Shown: in pieces, positions 1 through 12,330 of the stretch
How positions within the stretch are numbered: position 1 is the first letter of the stretch
How the letters are laid out: each line of letters begins with the position of its first letter
Assembly: GCA_964030785.1 (NCBI GenBank)
Contig: OZ034969.1
Coordinates: forward strand, 37,472,001 to 37,536,000
Length of the DNA stretch: 64,000 bases
From: Siderastrea siderea
Taxonomy: Eukaryota > Cnidaria > Anthozoa > Scleractinia > Rhizangiidae
Reading direction: 5' to 3'
Notes under the pieces: generated by a model
The model's input: the letters and a program-made list of their open reading frames with translations, nothing else
Database searches by the model: none
Told to the model about the DNA's origin: nothing
Position numbers and translations under genes: made by a program

Positions 1-259
1 CCCAAGCTATCTGAACTTAATGACAAGTACAAAATAAAAACTTAATTTTTTGCAATACATCAGCAAGTCATCTCCGCAACACCAGCCTATCTACCCAATG
101 AGGCTTTGCAATCTCTTATTACCCGACGACTTTCAGAACAGGATGGCAATTTGTTTTAATTGCCAATCAACGTGTAGATTTCAACGTGAAGGTGACTGAT
201 TTTGCTAGTCATACAAAAATAAATGCCATCGGCAGAACTTGAACAGCCACTGAATAGAG

Positions 260-400
260 AAAGAAAAGACACTAAAATGAACTACAACCTTTCTCAAACA
301 CTTTTTCTTTTGGAATTAAAAATTCTTTGTTATTAACAATTAAAAAAGAATAACCTTGCTCTTTTTCAAGTGGCCGTCAAGTGCTGCTTGGATCACTTTT
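260..400 (-). repeat. Dispersed repeat, inverted copy of the repeat at 8.7 kb
   Basis: Read on the minus strand this stretch matches the sequence at about 8690-8822 (shared blocks include a run around AAGTGATCCAAGCAGCAC followed by a poly-T/TTCAATTG block). A shorter version lies at 12546-12642. Three copies in two orientations show that it is a dispersed repeat. No coding content was seen. Confidence 0.6.
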
Positions 401-497
401 AAAGACAAAGATTCGTAGTCGGTTCCGTCTTGTTTACGCACGGAAGCAAAAAGCCGCTCGAGTCCTCAGTGTTCTTCTCAAGACCATTTTAGTCACA

Positions 498-614
498 TCA
501 CTTCCCAAAAACCTTCACCCACTGAATGGTGCTCTTTCTCGTGTTTAGGTTTTCTGCAGCGTCTTTTAATGCTGTGGCATCTTCATCCGTAACATCTTTA
601 AACCTGGACGCCAT
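498..614 (-). pseudogene. N-terminal fragment resembling Crypton/KIAA1958-type recombinase proteins
   Basis: A 38-codon frame begins at the ATG at 614 (minus strand) with MASRFKDVTDEDATALKDAA, followed by an ENLNTRKST segment, and stops at 498. The MASRF start and the N-T-(K/R) segment resemble the N-termini of the many Crypton-derived tyrosine recombinase-like proteins in cnidarian genomes (family knowledge from memory, not aligned here). Nothing of the catalytic domain is present, so this would be a broken 5' fragment. The frame also extends upstream to 704 without a recognisable product. A chance match in a short frame is possible. Confidence 0.35.
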
Positions 615-754
615 TCTGACACTGAAATATAGGAAACGTTGCCATAGCAATTTTGTAATCTCACATGTGAAGTTATAAATTAACGCTGAAATTTCGCACC
701 ACAATTAAGGAGTACATTTGTCACCCACGATATTAAGGAAATAACCTGCTCCCC

Positions 755-1115
755 AGCGCTTGCAATGAACAATAAAATCTTATTGTGGCGTGTGTAAGTG
801 ATCACTTGTATTTTGATACGCTACGCGTTTTATGTTAGATATTGTTCCATTTGACAATTAACTAAAATGAGCTTTGATTTCACTTGTCGAGGGTATGACT
901 TTGTGATGCAGAAATTTTGTTAGCTACCTACCTACGTATAGAGGCTTGACACTGCCCTTGACACTTCAACTTTTAACTATATTACTTTCATCATATTAAG
1001 TAATCATTTACAAAGAATAAACATCATCAATGCTGAGAAGATAACAATACAAATGTGATGAGGAGTCTACAGAAAGCCGAATAGCTTGTAAAGATGTAGA
1101 CCCGCTGTCTGATAA
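755..1115 (-). repeat. Dispersed repeat, inverted relative to the tandem pair at 5.6-6.3 kb
   Basis: The reverse complement matches 5690-5990 with moderate divergence. Shared blocks include AAGCTATTC, a CCTCATCACATTTGT block, TCATCACAAAG, CCTCGACAGATTGAAGCTC and TGGCGTATC. No protein was seen. The inverted copies bracket about 4.6 kb holding a SINE and unassigned DNA. Confidence 0.65.
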
Positions 1116-2126
1116 TTAACATATTGTATTTACAGGACGTCAGCAAATTTACTATTGAACAAACAACCTAAAGCACACAGTGTTGAACACAGCAACAGGA
1201 TGAGCCTCCCAGCAATGTTTTGTACTTAGTCTTCTTCCCCGTTTCCACTAACTGTCTCAACAAAACTTGTCACGAGAGTGAGCCAGGATACCGGTGCATC
1301 TTTTAGTCTTTTTTTGCCCAATCTTCAAGCAAGGAAATGTAGAGCGCCTTCCTTCTTACAGGTTCGATTGCAATCTTGTATCAGGTGCTTCATGCTCTTT
1401 GAGCTTATCCTCTTTTACCAAAACGCAAACGTTATGGGTATCGTAGACTACAGTATGTGCTAAGTCAAGGATGCTCAGCACTGATTCCCTTGCTCTGGAG
1501 AAGTTATCCCCCTCCTTCTCCTGCATAGATATCTTGCTTGTACCCCGACTGATGTTTCGTACCCTTTTACAGCACCATCAACACTCTTCAAGAAATTTGT
1601 GAAGCACTCGATTAAGAATAATAATAATGATAACAATAAGGCCCATCCGAAGGCTTTGAGAATTTCAGTCGAAGCTGTAAGAAAAAAGCGCCATACATTT
1701 CCTTCTTTGAAGATGCAGTAAGAAGTTACACCTATTGATAGCTGGACCTCCCTCGTGACAAGTCTTGTTAAAGTAGTGTATGAAGATGCGAAGGGGCGCG
1801 AAGTACAAAACGTAGCCAGAACGGTGAAGTGTAAAGCTGTCTTTCGATGCGTGCTTTAGTTTGTTGGGGTGTCAAGGGAGGGATGCGATTAAAGCATTCC
1901 TAGTTCCTCGTCGGTTGGCTTCAAAGGCTGGGGAAAACACAATCGAGTTACTTTAGATTATCTTATCAGTTTTCCATGTTCCTCCAAGTTTTAAGATGCA
2001 TTCTGCTCCGCCTAAATCCTATTTCAATGATTTGTTTGCATAGATTCTTTGTTTTCCATTGCTGCAGGAGCAATTAGATTTTTATGTACAAAAACGAATT
2101 TGACAAAGGTGACAACTAACAGAAGT
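1116..2126. other. Unassigned non-coding stretch
   Basis: No coding region, RNA gene or clear repeat unit was recognised. Short open frames here show no family signature. Confidence 0.5.
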
Positions 2127-2336
2127 TCAGCAATCTCTAAGCGACAGTGGGGTCAAAGTTGTGTGGTGTTGTGCATTAAACCAATTTAAAGTGTCTCCAT
2201 ATAATTTAAGAGAAGAAGTGCATTCAATGAAGGTGTGTTCAAGGGAGTCCCGTTTCGTGACACTCACGTGACATTCACTGTTATTGTTAACTTCATAACG
2301 TTTACGTTTTTTGTTGGTGATGAGAATAAGGTACAA
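2127..2336 (-). pseudogene. LINE (non-LTR retrotransposon) C-terminal fragment
   Basis: The minus-strand frame reads a Cys/His segment, CHVSVTKRDSLEHTFIEC, then LKLYGDTLNWFN. The pattern C-x-V...S-L-E-H-x-F-x-x-C...W is the zinc-binding region typical of the C-terminus of L1-like reverse-transcriptase ORFs. Only about 60 residues remain; no RT core is seen upstream (higher coordinates). A 5'-truncated LINE remnant is the simplest reading. The second cysteine of the usual CxxC pair is a serine here, consistent with decay. Confidence 0.5.
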
Positions 2337-4007
2337 AAGTTTGAAGGAGAATCAGGTGGTGTGCGTGCTGCGACCGCAATGCACGCTGGTATTTGTTTCG
2401 GTTTCGCATCATTTGCTCATGGCGGCCATCGTGTGAGGATCTCTTGTGAACGCCAAAATTACTTCTTTCCGTTCAAAATATCGCAGCTTTTGTAATTTTT
2501 TTCGATGGATATCCTAGTTTTGACGTGTTGTCGATCTTAGGAATCAAAGATTTCCTCAGACTTCAGTGCGTGGAGTTTAAAATATCGGTTTTCTGTGTCG
2601 CGACGCCTCGACGGGACTTGCATGGATCTAAGCCCGAGGTAAGAATCATGATTGTAAACACAAATATTTAGATAAGAAACCTTTATTAAACACGATGTAG
2701 AATGTAAGCTTAAATTTAATGATGTAATGTTCGCAAGAGGGCTGCCCTTTAGCTTCATTAACCTCTACGAATAAGTATATCGTATCTTGAGTTGAAACAA
2801 GGGAAACATATTTTTCACATGTTGATGTTATGGTACGTGTCCTGATTTATTTTGTATTACTTAGACTAAGCATTAAAGCTAGCAATCTTCGTAATTGCTC
2901 AGCTTTTGTTGATTCTTGATTTCGCAAAGTACTCGAGGAATTATATCTTTCAAAAGTTATTTTTTTTCTCTCATAATGACAGTATCTAGCAACATCGAAG
3001 AAAGTTCTGGTTTTACGACACTTCAAATGTTCAACAAAGATACTTCCTGCAACAAACTACGATTTCAGTTTACAGTTATTTAGTTAGATTTATAAAAAAA
3101 TGCTGTGTTCTTGTAAATTTGGATCCAAAAACATATCACTACTTAAGGCAAATTAAAAATATTTGCCTACTGGGCTGAAGTAAATCAGTGGTAGTCTAAA
3201 CAGCAAATCTATCAGCTGAGTTTTATTTATTAGCACTTTTAATCTGGCTACATACCTTGCAGTGTAGGCTTGATTACCAGCTGCCATTAGGGAAATAAGC
3301 TACTCTGGATCTGGTTCGAAGGATGACTGGGGGTGTTTTGTGTTATCGAGCAGCTATGCTAGGGCAACCTAATGTAATGCAAGGGGTAATCAGTGATGGA
3401 CTAGCTTCCAGGGCTGCTAAGCTGCAATGGTGTAGGCCAAGTGCAGTCTTTTTTCATAATTTTAAATAATTGCTGGATGCTTAAAATCGTTGAAGGTATT
3501 TATCTACCATGCTGTCAACCAATGTTTATGTCTGACCTAGCCGGTGTAATTTTGAACCAACCACAGTTATTTGCAAAACAGCTCGTACTTTAACTTTTGT
3601 GAAAATCGCACTGGAAGCCCTCCTCCTGCTACTGTTGTGTGTATACAGACTGTGATAGTTTACTTCGCTTTATTACTGCTACTTCACTTATTACAGAACT
3701 GGTTTATAATCAAGTTATTTTTTGTTCTTTATTCAGGGATACTACACTGCAACAGCAGCTGAATATAAAATGCACAGGTCTGGAGGATAACTTTGGAGAC
3801 AGAATTTTTTTTCTCCAAGGGAAGCTTCGTAATCAAGAATAAACCAACTAGATAAAGCAACACATCAAGTGACAACCTATTCAGATACATTTAAATATCT
3901 TTCCTTAAAGTTGCTGAATTTGTATAAATAAAACATTGTGAAAGAAACACTACATGTATGTCATTTCATAACAATAATAATATTTCCATAGTGTCTTGAT
4001 AATTTGA
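2337..4007. other. Unassigned stretch
   Basis: Seen here: a GC-richer patch near 2340-2480 with an ATGGCGGCC motif of the kind found near animal transcription starts, and otherwise AT-rich DNA. No gene or repeat could be supported. Confidence 0.45.
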
Positions 4008-4297
4008 GGGCGGCATGGTTGACTAATGGTTAGTGCGCTGGAATTGAGCAGTCCGGGTTCAAACCATGGCCAGGGTAATTGGGGTAATTGTGTTGTGTTC
4101 TTAGACTAGACACTTTACTCTCATAGTGCCTCTCTCCACCCAGGTGTGTAAATGGGTACTGGCAAGTTTACTGCTGTGGGGTAACCCTGTGATAGACTAA
4201 CATCCCATCCAGGGAGAGGGGGGCAGAGAATACTCCTAGTCTCTTCAAGCTATTGAAACTGGTATAAGCTCCCACCTGATGGGACACTAGGCTGGAA
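4008..4297 (+). repeat. tRNA-derived SINE
   Basis: A tRNA-like head has an A-box-like region (CTAATGGTTAGTGCGC) and a B-box GGGTTCAAACC. It is followed by a body containing AGACACTTTACTCTCA, CCTCTCTCCACCCAGGTG, AATGGGTACTGGCAAG, GGTAACCCTG, ATCCCATCCAGGG and TACTCCTAGTC. This body is a well-known SINE sequence seen in many marine invertebrates (recognised from memory). RNA polymerase III transcription with LINE-mediated mobilisation is inferred. End points are approximate; no clear target duplication was identified. Confidence 0.85.
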
Positions 4298-5285
4298 TAC
4301 AGACTTGAGTAGGAGGCAGGTCTTATTTTTACCAAGCTCGACAAATTAAATGAAATACTTTTGGTCAAACAGCTTGAAGCCTGTGTCAGAGACAAACTAA
4401 ACACCAGGGTTTTGCTCTTCAGTGATGCAGGCTAACCACTTGCAAAATAATGAATAAAACCCATTTGAACCTCATTAAGTTTCGAACCATTTATTGAACT
4501 TCTCACCTTTCCACAACAGGCGATTTGCTGTGCATGAAGTCTCCACTAATGAGTTGTTGTGGAATCACTTTTTAGTTACAACAGATGCAATAAAACATTT
4601 CAAAGTGACCTTCAGTGCATGGGTAACCAAAATGATAGTATGAAGCTCTAATGATGCCAATTTTGGACATCAGTAAACCCATTTATCATGCTAGAGCCTG
4701 GAACAGGCTATATAGGCCCACTCGGGTAGAAGCAATTCATGCAGCAGAAATAGCAGTTTGTTATCTTCCCAGTCCCCTAAATAAACTGGAAAAGACTGAA
4801 AAGTTATTTTGGGTGTTCTAAAGGAACTATAATTCAACCGTGACATGAGAATCAGTACAGTACAAACAAAAAATTCGCTGGCTTCTTCAGTAAACCAGTG
4901 CTCTTACGGGAACTTATTCTTCTAAATTGGATTCTCCTAGTCCCAAAGAACACATAATTAAATCATTTTGAAGGAAACTATATAACTCCCAAAAACAGTG
5001 GAAGTTCGTGGAATGAAAGTGCTTAACTCGACGCAGGAAACTTCAAAAGTACAGACGGTTAACACTCAAAAAAGGGACATTTTCGTTTAGTCGAAACGGC
5101 GTAGACCGGCTGGTGCGTATTGGTGCATTATGTTTCCCATATTGGAAAATTTCTAAGCTTTTGATTTACTATAATTTTACGCCAAGCACCACTAGATGAA
5201 AGCCGTGTTCAACAAAAACTTCCGACCTACTAGACGAAGAGAAAAATCGGCCATTTTACCTTGTTCGAGAAATGTCAAAATTTAC
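4298..5285. other. Unassigned stretch
   Basis: AT-rich, with no supported gene or repeat. If the minus-strand exon at 5286-5430 is real, this is part of its first intron. Confidence 0.4.
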
Positions 5286-5430
5286 CATGATAAGCTCTAA
5301 ATGTAAGAACTTCGACGCCAAAACCGTACTTTACTATTCCCGAACTTTCCAAATCTAATATTGTAGCAGAGAAACGGGCAGCGAAAGTGGTGCAAACGAT
5401 GATCAAACACACCCGAAAAACCGCTCGCAT
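5286..5430 (-). CDS. Candidate first coding exon with signal peptide (unknown protein)
   Basis: On the minus strand an ATG at 5430 starts MRAVFRVCLIIVCTTFAARF, a basic start followed by a hydrophobic core and small residues, which looks like a secretory signal peptide. The frame continues about 28 residues and reaches a GT donor (exon end 5286, phase 1). Just upstream is an AACATGGCGGAAG motif of the type found at animal promoters and first exons. No following exon could be found toward lower coordinates, and the protein is not recognised. It may be a genuine host gene start or a chance frame. Confidence 0.3.
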
Positions 5431-5637
5431 CACAGCAAACTTCCGCCATGTTGGAAATCTATCAAAATAATGCATTGCGGTCATAGTGCGCACACCACCT
5501 GAAGGAAAATCGTCTCAGCCTATCATATTTAGTCGTTTTGTACATGTTACTTATACCCTTTTCCCAACTGGCTGCAATGACTTCATTTTTTCTGACCATG
5601 TTTTTTTTTCGTTTGGTATAAATTGCTAGTAGTGCGT

Positions 5638-6296
5638 GCACAGCATTTTAGGAAGGATTAACACTTTTCCTTTTGAAAATTATTAGACACGGGGCCTTAT
5701 AATCTTTACAAGCTATTCTGCTTTTTGTAGACGCCTCATCACATTTGTGTTGCTATCTTCTCACCATTCATAATATATATTCTTTGTTAATAATTACCTA
5801 ATGTGATGAAAGTAATATAGTTATTTCTTCATCACAAAGCCATGCCCTCGACAGATTGAAGCTCATTTTAGTTATTTGTACAAATTGAGCAGTTTCTAAC
5901 ATAACACAAGTGGCGTATCATAATACAAGTGTTCACTTACACATGCCACGATAATAACATCAGTGCAAGAGCTGGGGAGTAGGATATTTTCTTAGTGCTT
6001 GCACAGCATTTTAGGAAGGAGTAACACTTTTCCTTTTGAAAATTATTAGACGGGGTTTTATAATCTTTACAAGCTATTCTGCTTTCTATAGACTCCTCGT
6101 CACATTTGTAACGTTATCTTTTCAGCATTCATAATGTATACATGTGTATATTCTTTGTTAATAATTACCTAATTACCTAATAGTTTTTTCTTCATCACAA
6201 AGTCATGCCCTCGACAGATTGAAGCTCATTTTAGTTTAATTGTACAAATTGAACAGTTTCTAACATAACACACGTGGCGTATCAAAATACAAGTTG
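5638..6296 (+). repeat. Tandem pair of about 361-bp repeat units
   Basis: Unit 1 runs from about 5638 to 5998 and unit 2 from about 5999 to 6296 (truncated at its 3' end). Both start at GCACAGCATTTTAGGAAGGA and share long near-identical stretches. An inverted copy is at 755-1115. Unit 2 ends about 185 bp before the gypsy-type gag start. A relation to a decayed LTR is possible but unproven, since no matching copy is seen downstream of the element. Confidence 0.7.
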
Positions 6297-6480
6297 TAAT
6301 GGTGTGGCTGCATGCGAGGACCTGGATACATATCCGGGACTCGCGAGTGGCGGGAACATTATGTTATGCACATTATGTATTCATATAGATTTGACAGTTT
6401 TTTCGGACATGAAGGACTTCGAAGTATCGCTGTGTGACATGGCCATCGGAAACTAAATTGACGACGAGGAAAATTAAGGA

Positions 6481-8283
6481 ATGGCGGTCAACAGTGGATA
6501 CAAGCAATTTCCCGAATTCGACGTTCGGAAAGACCCTGACGTGCGATTCGTAAAATACGCTGAGCGGTTTAAGAACAACCACTTGAAAGCCTACAACATA
6601 ACAAACAAGGCACAACAACGGTCCTTATTCTTAGATTCGATAGGCGAAGCCACTTTCGATATATTTGAACAGCTCAGTGATAATGGAACGGATTTGGATA
6701 GAGCCATCAATGCGCTACGAAACAAGTGCAAGGAATCGCAGAACCGGTTGTTCAATATACACAAGTTTCGTTGCATCAAACAAGGAAAGGACGAAACCTG
6801 GGATTCGTGCATCTCCAGGTTGAGAGCGGAAGGTGAACACTGTGATTTCCCGACGGGCTAGTTGGATACCGAGATATTAATGGCCATGATAGACAACGGT
6901 GAATCTAAGAGGGTGAGAATATAGTTATTACAACACCAGCTAACGTTAGCCGAAGCTCTTAAACACGCCAGAGGTACGGAAAGTGCGGATCAACACGTCA
7001 CAAAAGTAGAAAATCAAGCTTCAACAGAAGTTACTGTCACACAAGAGGTCGATAAAATCAAAGCGGAGAGAATTAGAGAAAAATCGTGTTTTAATTGCGG
7101 AAAACATTGGCCACATAAAGGGGGACCAAGAAAATGTCAGGCTTTTGGAAGGCAGTGTACGCGATGTGGCAGAAGAAACAATTTTGCAAAGTGTTGCAAA
7201 AGCAAGCAAGAAATTGAAGCCACAAGGGATTTAGCACACGGAGACAAGAAGAAATCTGACACGTCTTCTGACAGCAGTGACGAAGAGTCTACTTGCACGC
7301 TGCAAGCGATTAACCCTATGGGACCTTCGGACAATAGGTCCCTAAAACCAGTGCTAATTAGTGGCGTTGGCATCACAGTACTTCCAGACAGCGGTGCTAC
7401 GGTCAGCGCTATGGACGAGGCAATGTTCAAGAGATACGGCCTGGACAAGAGAGTCAAGATCAGAGAATCAAGATGCCAAATAAAACCGTACGGGGCTGCT
7501 ACAGAAACAAACCTCCTACCTGTGCTGGGGAGTTTTATAGCGCTAAACGGAATCTAAGACGAAAATGAAAGTGGTTACGTGGCAGCTAATAAAGGGAGAC
7601 ACCCAGACTGCATCGTTGCTTAGTTACAAAGATGGTAAAGACCTTCGAATGATACTAGTGACCAATGCGATTTCAGAAGAAAGCAATCAACCAGAAGAGA
7701 AGAGCAATGTAAAGAAAATTTTAGAAGAATACAAGGACCGATTTGAAGGAGTTGGAAAGCTAAAATTCAGGAAAGCTAAAATTCAGGTTGATTTGAATGT
7801 AGTTCCCGATTTCAATCCGGTCGCACAACCACCACGCCGACAACCATTCAGCGTACGCCAGAAAATGGAAGAGAAAATACAACATCTCCTGGATCAAGAC
7901 ATCATCGAAAAAGTTAGCGAGCCAACGGGATGGGTGTCGCCACCTGTTGTTACTCCCAAGAAAGATCAGAGCCAAATACGCCTGAATGTGGACATGTGTG
8001 TAGCAAATCAAGCAATATCCCGCAGAAAGACTCAGCACCCCACGATAGATGACGTGGTCAATGAGTTCAGCGGTTCAACTGTTTTCACACCTGGATATGA
8101 GCAAGGGATCCCACCAACTTGAGCTCAAGGAGAGTTCGAGTAACACAACGACTTTTCCGACTCACATTGGTTTGTACAGATATAAGAGGCTGAACTATGG
8201 TACAAGGTCAGCGGCAGGAATATTTCAAGAGACGGTCAGAGAAGAACAAAACCGACTACGAACCTGGGTCCGAAGGAAAACAA
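6481..8283 (+). mobile_element. Decayed Ty3/gypsy-type retrotransposon (gag, zinc knuckle, protease, partial RT)
   Basis: A gag-like region starts at 6481. In the same frame, after stops at 6859 and 6922, comes a zinc knuckle with the pattern CFNCGKHWPHKG...C (near 7087-7140), a second CTRCGR...CC cluster, and a retropepsin motif D-S-G-A-T around 7390. The frame stops at 7555. A second frame from 7565 carries the start of the reverse transcriptase (WVSPPVV, RLNVDM motifs) and ends at 8122. A third overlapping frame (from about 8080) carries FSHLDMSKGSHQ and YKRLNYGT. RT is cut off before the YxDD motif by a foldback element at 8284. RNase H, integrase and LTRs are absent. At least two stops, two frameshifts and a 3' truncation make it inactive. 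Confidence 0.85.
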
Positions 8284-8675
8284 TGTTACAACAAATGGAC
8301 GTTAAATTGTTGAAAATAAAGTCTAAATTTCAAGTCTCTAAATTAAAAAATTAAAGTGAAAAGAATGTTTCAGTATACTAATAAGTGAGATATGAATATC
8401 AGCCATTTTGGCTTTTGAATTTCCTGCATGCTGCCATTTTGAATTTCTATGACGTCAAAAGGTTGCCACTACTGTCACAAAGCAACTTTGTTTTGTATGC
8501 AACAATAGTGGCAATCATTTGATCTCTCGTGGTAGCGCCCGGGAAATTCAAAAGCGAAAACAGGCGAAATTCATATCAAACGTTGTGTTACACTAGAACA
8601 TTATTTCCACTTGTTGACATAAGAATTGAAATTCAGAATTTAAGTCCAAAAATCTAACGTCAATTTGTTGTAACA
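8284..8675. mobile_element. 392-bp foldback/MITE element
   Basis: Left end TGTTACAACAAATGGACGTT matches the inverse of the right end (…GACG(T)TTGTTGTAACA type, 8655-8675). The complementarity continues inward with gaps, and a second inner hairpin pairs GTTGCCACTACTGT (near 8462) with AACAATAGTGGCAA (near 8500). No coding content. It directly abuts the broken reverse transcriptase. A related single terminus lies at about 8853-8890. Confidence 0.7.
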
Positions 8676-8689
8676 GTGGAGGTTGACCC

Positions 8690-8822
8690 TTTAAAAGTGA
8701 TCCAAGCAGCACTTGACCGCCACTCGAAAGAGAGAGGTTATACTTTTTCAATTGTAAAGGACAGAGAATTTTTCAATTCCCAAAAAGTAATGAGGTAAGG
8801 GCGTGTAAGCAAAAAAGTGAAC
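8690..8822 (+). repeat. Dispersed repeat, upstream copy flanking the DIRS-like element
   Basis: Shares about 95 bp with 12546-12642 in the same orientation, including TTTTTCAATTGTAAAGGACA, TTTTTCAATTCCC and GGCGTGTAAGCAAAAAA blocks. An inverted longer copy is at 260-400. The two direct copies bracket the DIRS-like element. Confidence 0.65.
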
Positions 8823-9054
8823 CTGGTTACTTAAAGGGAACTTCCACAGCTACAACAATGGACGTCAAATTGTTGGAAATAAATGTGTTGACATTCAGTG
8901 GAACTAAACTGTAAGTGACAGTGACAAAGAATGCAAATAATTTCCTATTGGTGTGATCCTTTATGGCGTTAATTGGCTCTATTGTTGTTAGGTACATAAG
9001 GTTTAATGATTGTAATGTATTCATTCAGCTCTCGAACTTTCAACTTGTGTCAAG

Positions 9055-12000
9055 ATGCCATCCGACGCAGATCTAGTGCAAACCATTGCAGACCTTAAAG
9101 AAGAACTTTGCTCTGGTCTTTCTTCTTTAAAAAGAGAGATGTCCGCGGAGCATGACACTGCGTTGAAAAAGCTCAAGACAGCCCCTGCTACCATTCTGAA
9201 GTTCAACAAGAAGGGCAATGAGAAGCAATTTTTCATCAACGCTGAAGTCCTTGAGAACGTTCAGTCTGCTTCGTCATTCCTTCAAGGGACCATGTCACAA
9301 GTTAAAAAAAAGCCCTAGAATAATTGAAAGAAGGTGACAAGAACATCTCTCACCGAAACAAGCTCATCCTTATTGCTGATTCTTCCGAGGAATGACAGGG
9401 GGTTGTTAATGAGTATCAGCACAGAGATCCTGCCGATGACAGCAACGATGACAAGGGTATGACGCAGGCTGAGTCAAGAGCCTCACAGAAATGCCGACGC
9501 GCCCAGCTGGTGAAGAAGAATTTGTCTATGTGCTGTCAGAAATCATCTAGTTTTCCAGTTCCTCCGCTTTCTTATGTGGTTCCTAGTTACGGTTCTGCTG
9601 TTCCTCTGTTCCATCCGATCGTTTCTCCATCAGGCTTTAATCCTCAGATCCTTTCAGTGCCATCGTAGCCACTACTAAAAACGGGCGCACAATTTGCCGG
9701 AATTTTAACAGTCCTAGGGGTCGTAGCCTCAGCAACTGCGTGTATGGGCGTGCTTGCAATCGCCGCATAGCCGGGGCAAAGCCTGTGGCCAAAATCACTC
9801 CGGGTTTTCCCACAGTTCCCAGAATCAGCAGCCAACAAGGTCCCAAAACCTATGCCTACCCCTTTCCAATTCTCCCCTTAACCAAACGTTGTGGTTACGG
9901 GAACTCGCGGGTGACGAGGATGAAACTTTTCTAGCAGATGGCATTATTTATGGCTTTCATTTGGTACCCGTTAGCGCTTCGTTCACAGCAGTGAACATGG
10001 ATAATTACAAATCGGCTACTAACCCTTCCACTAAGGCTAAAGTGGAGCAAACCATTCGCGAGGAAATTCTGCAGGACATTTACGTTATTGTTGCTTCAAA
10101 ACAGTTGTGAGGGCGTTAGGAGCTATTCCTAAGCCTAACTCAACTGAAATACGGCTCATTCATGATTGCTTGCGACTGCAGGGGCAAGCGGTCAACGATT
10201 CCATTAGTTCACGTTCTTTCAAATTTTAGACGCTTGATGACGCGATTAAAGTACTCAAACCAAATTATAACACAGCTAAGATCGATCTCAAACACGCTTA
10301 CCATTCCGTTCCTATTCATCCGGCTAACTACCAAGCACGACACGCGCTTACCCTTCAGGGCCAAGAGCTCGCCCGAAATTTTCCATCCCATCACGCAGGC
10401 TGTTTGCCCTACGATGGCCAAACGAGGTTACCATGGCATCGTGGTCTTCCTTGACGACTTTCTAGTTATTGGGGAAACTCGAGCGGAATGCGAACGAGCA
10501 TTCAGTGTTCTCCTGGAAGTGCTTCAAGACCTGGGTTTTACCATCAGCCAGCACAAACTTGTACCCCCGACTCAGCGACTTGTTTTTCTGAGCGTTCAAC
10601 TCTACACCGTCTCTTGTACGATGACACTGCCGGCAGAGAAACTGGCGGACCTCTCCACTGTCATTTCCAGTTTTCAACGCAAGCGTCGTGCTACAAAAGC
10701 CAGCTGCAACGGCTGGCGGACAAACTCAATTGGGCTTGTCGAGTGGTTTATGGCGGATGCACCTTTCTCTGTCCATCCTTGACACGATGAATTCTCTGTC
10801 TCCTTCCGCTAAACATAGACTAACGGCATCCTTTTACCGCGATATTTAGTGGTGGGTGAATTGTCTCCACGTTTTTCATGGCACGCAGATTTTTTTTAAT
10901 CAACAGCCGACCGTCGATGTTATGACCGATGCATGTCCGCTCGCAGCAGGGTGATATGTTAGGGGCGATTGGTTTTACTTTAATTTTGCAGTTGACAACC
11001 CGGCTTGGTCTCAGTTACATATTAATCACAAGGAGACCTCGGCTATTGTGCTAGCTGCCAAACGCTGGGCGCTCATTGGGCCAACCACCGCGTTATTATT
11101 CACAACGACAATCAAGAGGCCGTCCACATTATTAATAAAGGTACCACAGCAAATGGTGCAATCAGAGTTACGCGCGCTCTTTTGGCTTTCAGCGCTTCAT
11201 ATCTTTCATATCAGGGCAGTGTATATTCCAGGAGCTTGCAACACGGGGGCAGATGTGGCTTCTAGGTTTCATGTGCGGGGGAGTCTTCTCCTGTTTAATT
11301 CGATTCTTCAGACTAGCTTATCCCATGTCACGGTTGCCGACCTGACTTTGAGTGATCACATGTCAGTTTACAGTAGCATTTTTCTTTTTCTCCAGGCTCA
11401 CGCGATGACCAACTAGCCTCACAACTTCAACAGGTCCTTGAATTTCGCTCCCACCTTTTTGCGGAATCTACAAAGAAGACGTACAAAACGTATCGCGACA
11501 CATTCCTGCGCTTCTGTGAATGCATGGGATACAGCCCAGTTCCTATTTAGACGGATCATCTGCAACAGTAAGCCGCTTTTCTCACCAGAAGCCTCAAAGC
11601 ATCATCAGTGCGGAGCTATCTCAATGTCATCGGCTTACCGCACAAGGAGTTTGGCCTACCTAACCCACTGCTTAAGAAATGGCCCCTTAATTCCTTGCTA
11701 ACTGGCATTTCTAGATCCAAGGGCTTAACACCTAACCAAAAGCAACCTATAACCCCCGCCATGCTATTACAGCTTCATGCTCTACTAGATCTAACCTCTA
11801 GCCGTGATGCCTCATTTTGGGCTATCTGTTTGGTAGCATTTTATGGCATGTTCCGCAAATCGCACCTCTTACCCACGGCAACTAATCAATTTAACCCCTC
11901 TAAGCAACTTATTAAGGCCACTTCCAAATCCTTTCGTCGGGTATGCTTGTTTCTGTCTGGTGGAGCAAAACTATTCAATTTCCCCTCCATCGCAGGTTCC

Positions 12001-12330
12001 GCGCTCTGCCTAACCACTGCCATTACTAATGTCTTCCAGTTCACGGGCCAGCATCTACTAAGGGTTCACAAGCTTTCAACTGGATAGATGGTTCCCATGG
12101 TACCCAGGTGTTTACTTATAGTGCGCTTGTTTCAACATTGCGATCGCACCTTGTCATTCTGGGGGTGGACCCCAAGCTTTATGCGGGTCATTCGTTTCGC
12201 AGGGGCGTTGCTTCCTTTGCCTATCAATCTGGCGTCCCTATAGAACTGATCAAAGCTCTTGGCGTTCCGATACCGTTTTAATTTATTTAACTATGCCATT
12301 AACCGTGCGTCTACATTCCGCTAACATGCT
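9055..12330 (+). mobile_element. Decayed DIRS-like tyrosine-recombinase retrotransposon
   Basis: In order: a gag-like coiled-coil ORF (9055-9318, MPSDADLV start); a region of broken frames; reverse transcriptase pieces with a V-V-F-L-D-D-F polymerase motif near 10440 and the following GFTISQHK segment (10162-10782); an RNase H piece with a VMTDACPLAAG motif near 10918-10950; and a tyrosine recombinase with KTYKTYRDTFLRFC (about 11470), VRSYLNVIG (11608 on), an F-Y-G-M-F-R arginine motif near 11845 and an H-S-F-R-R-G motif near 12187. Recombinase plus RT/RNase H defines DIRS-type elements (established knowledge). Several frameshifts and stops break every domain, so it is a relic. No inverted terminal repeats were recognised. 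Confidence 0.85.
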
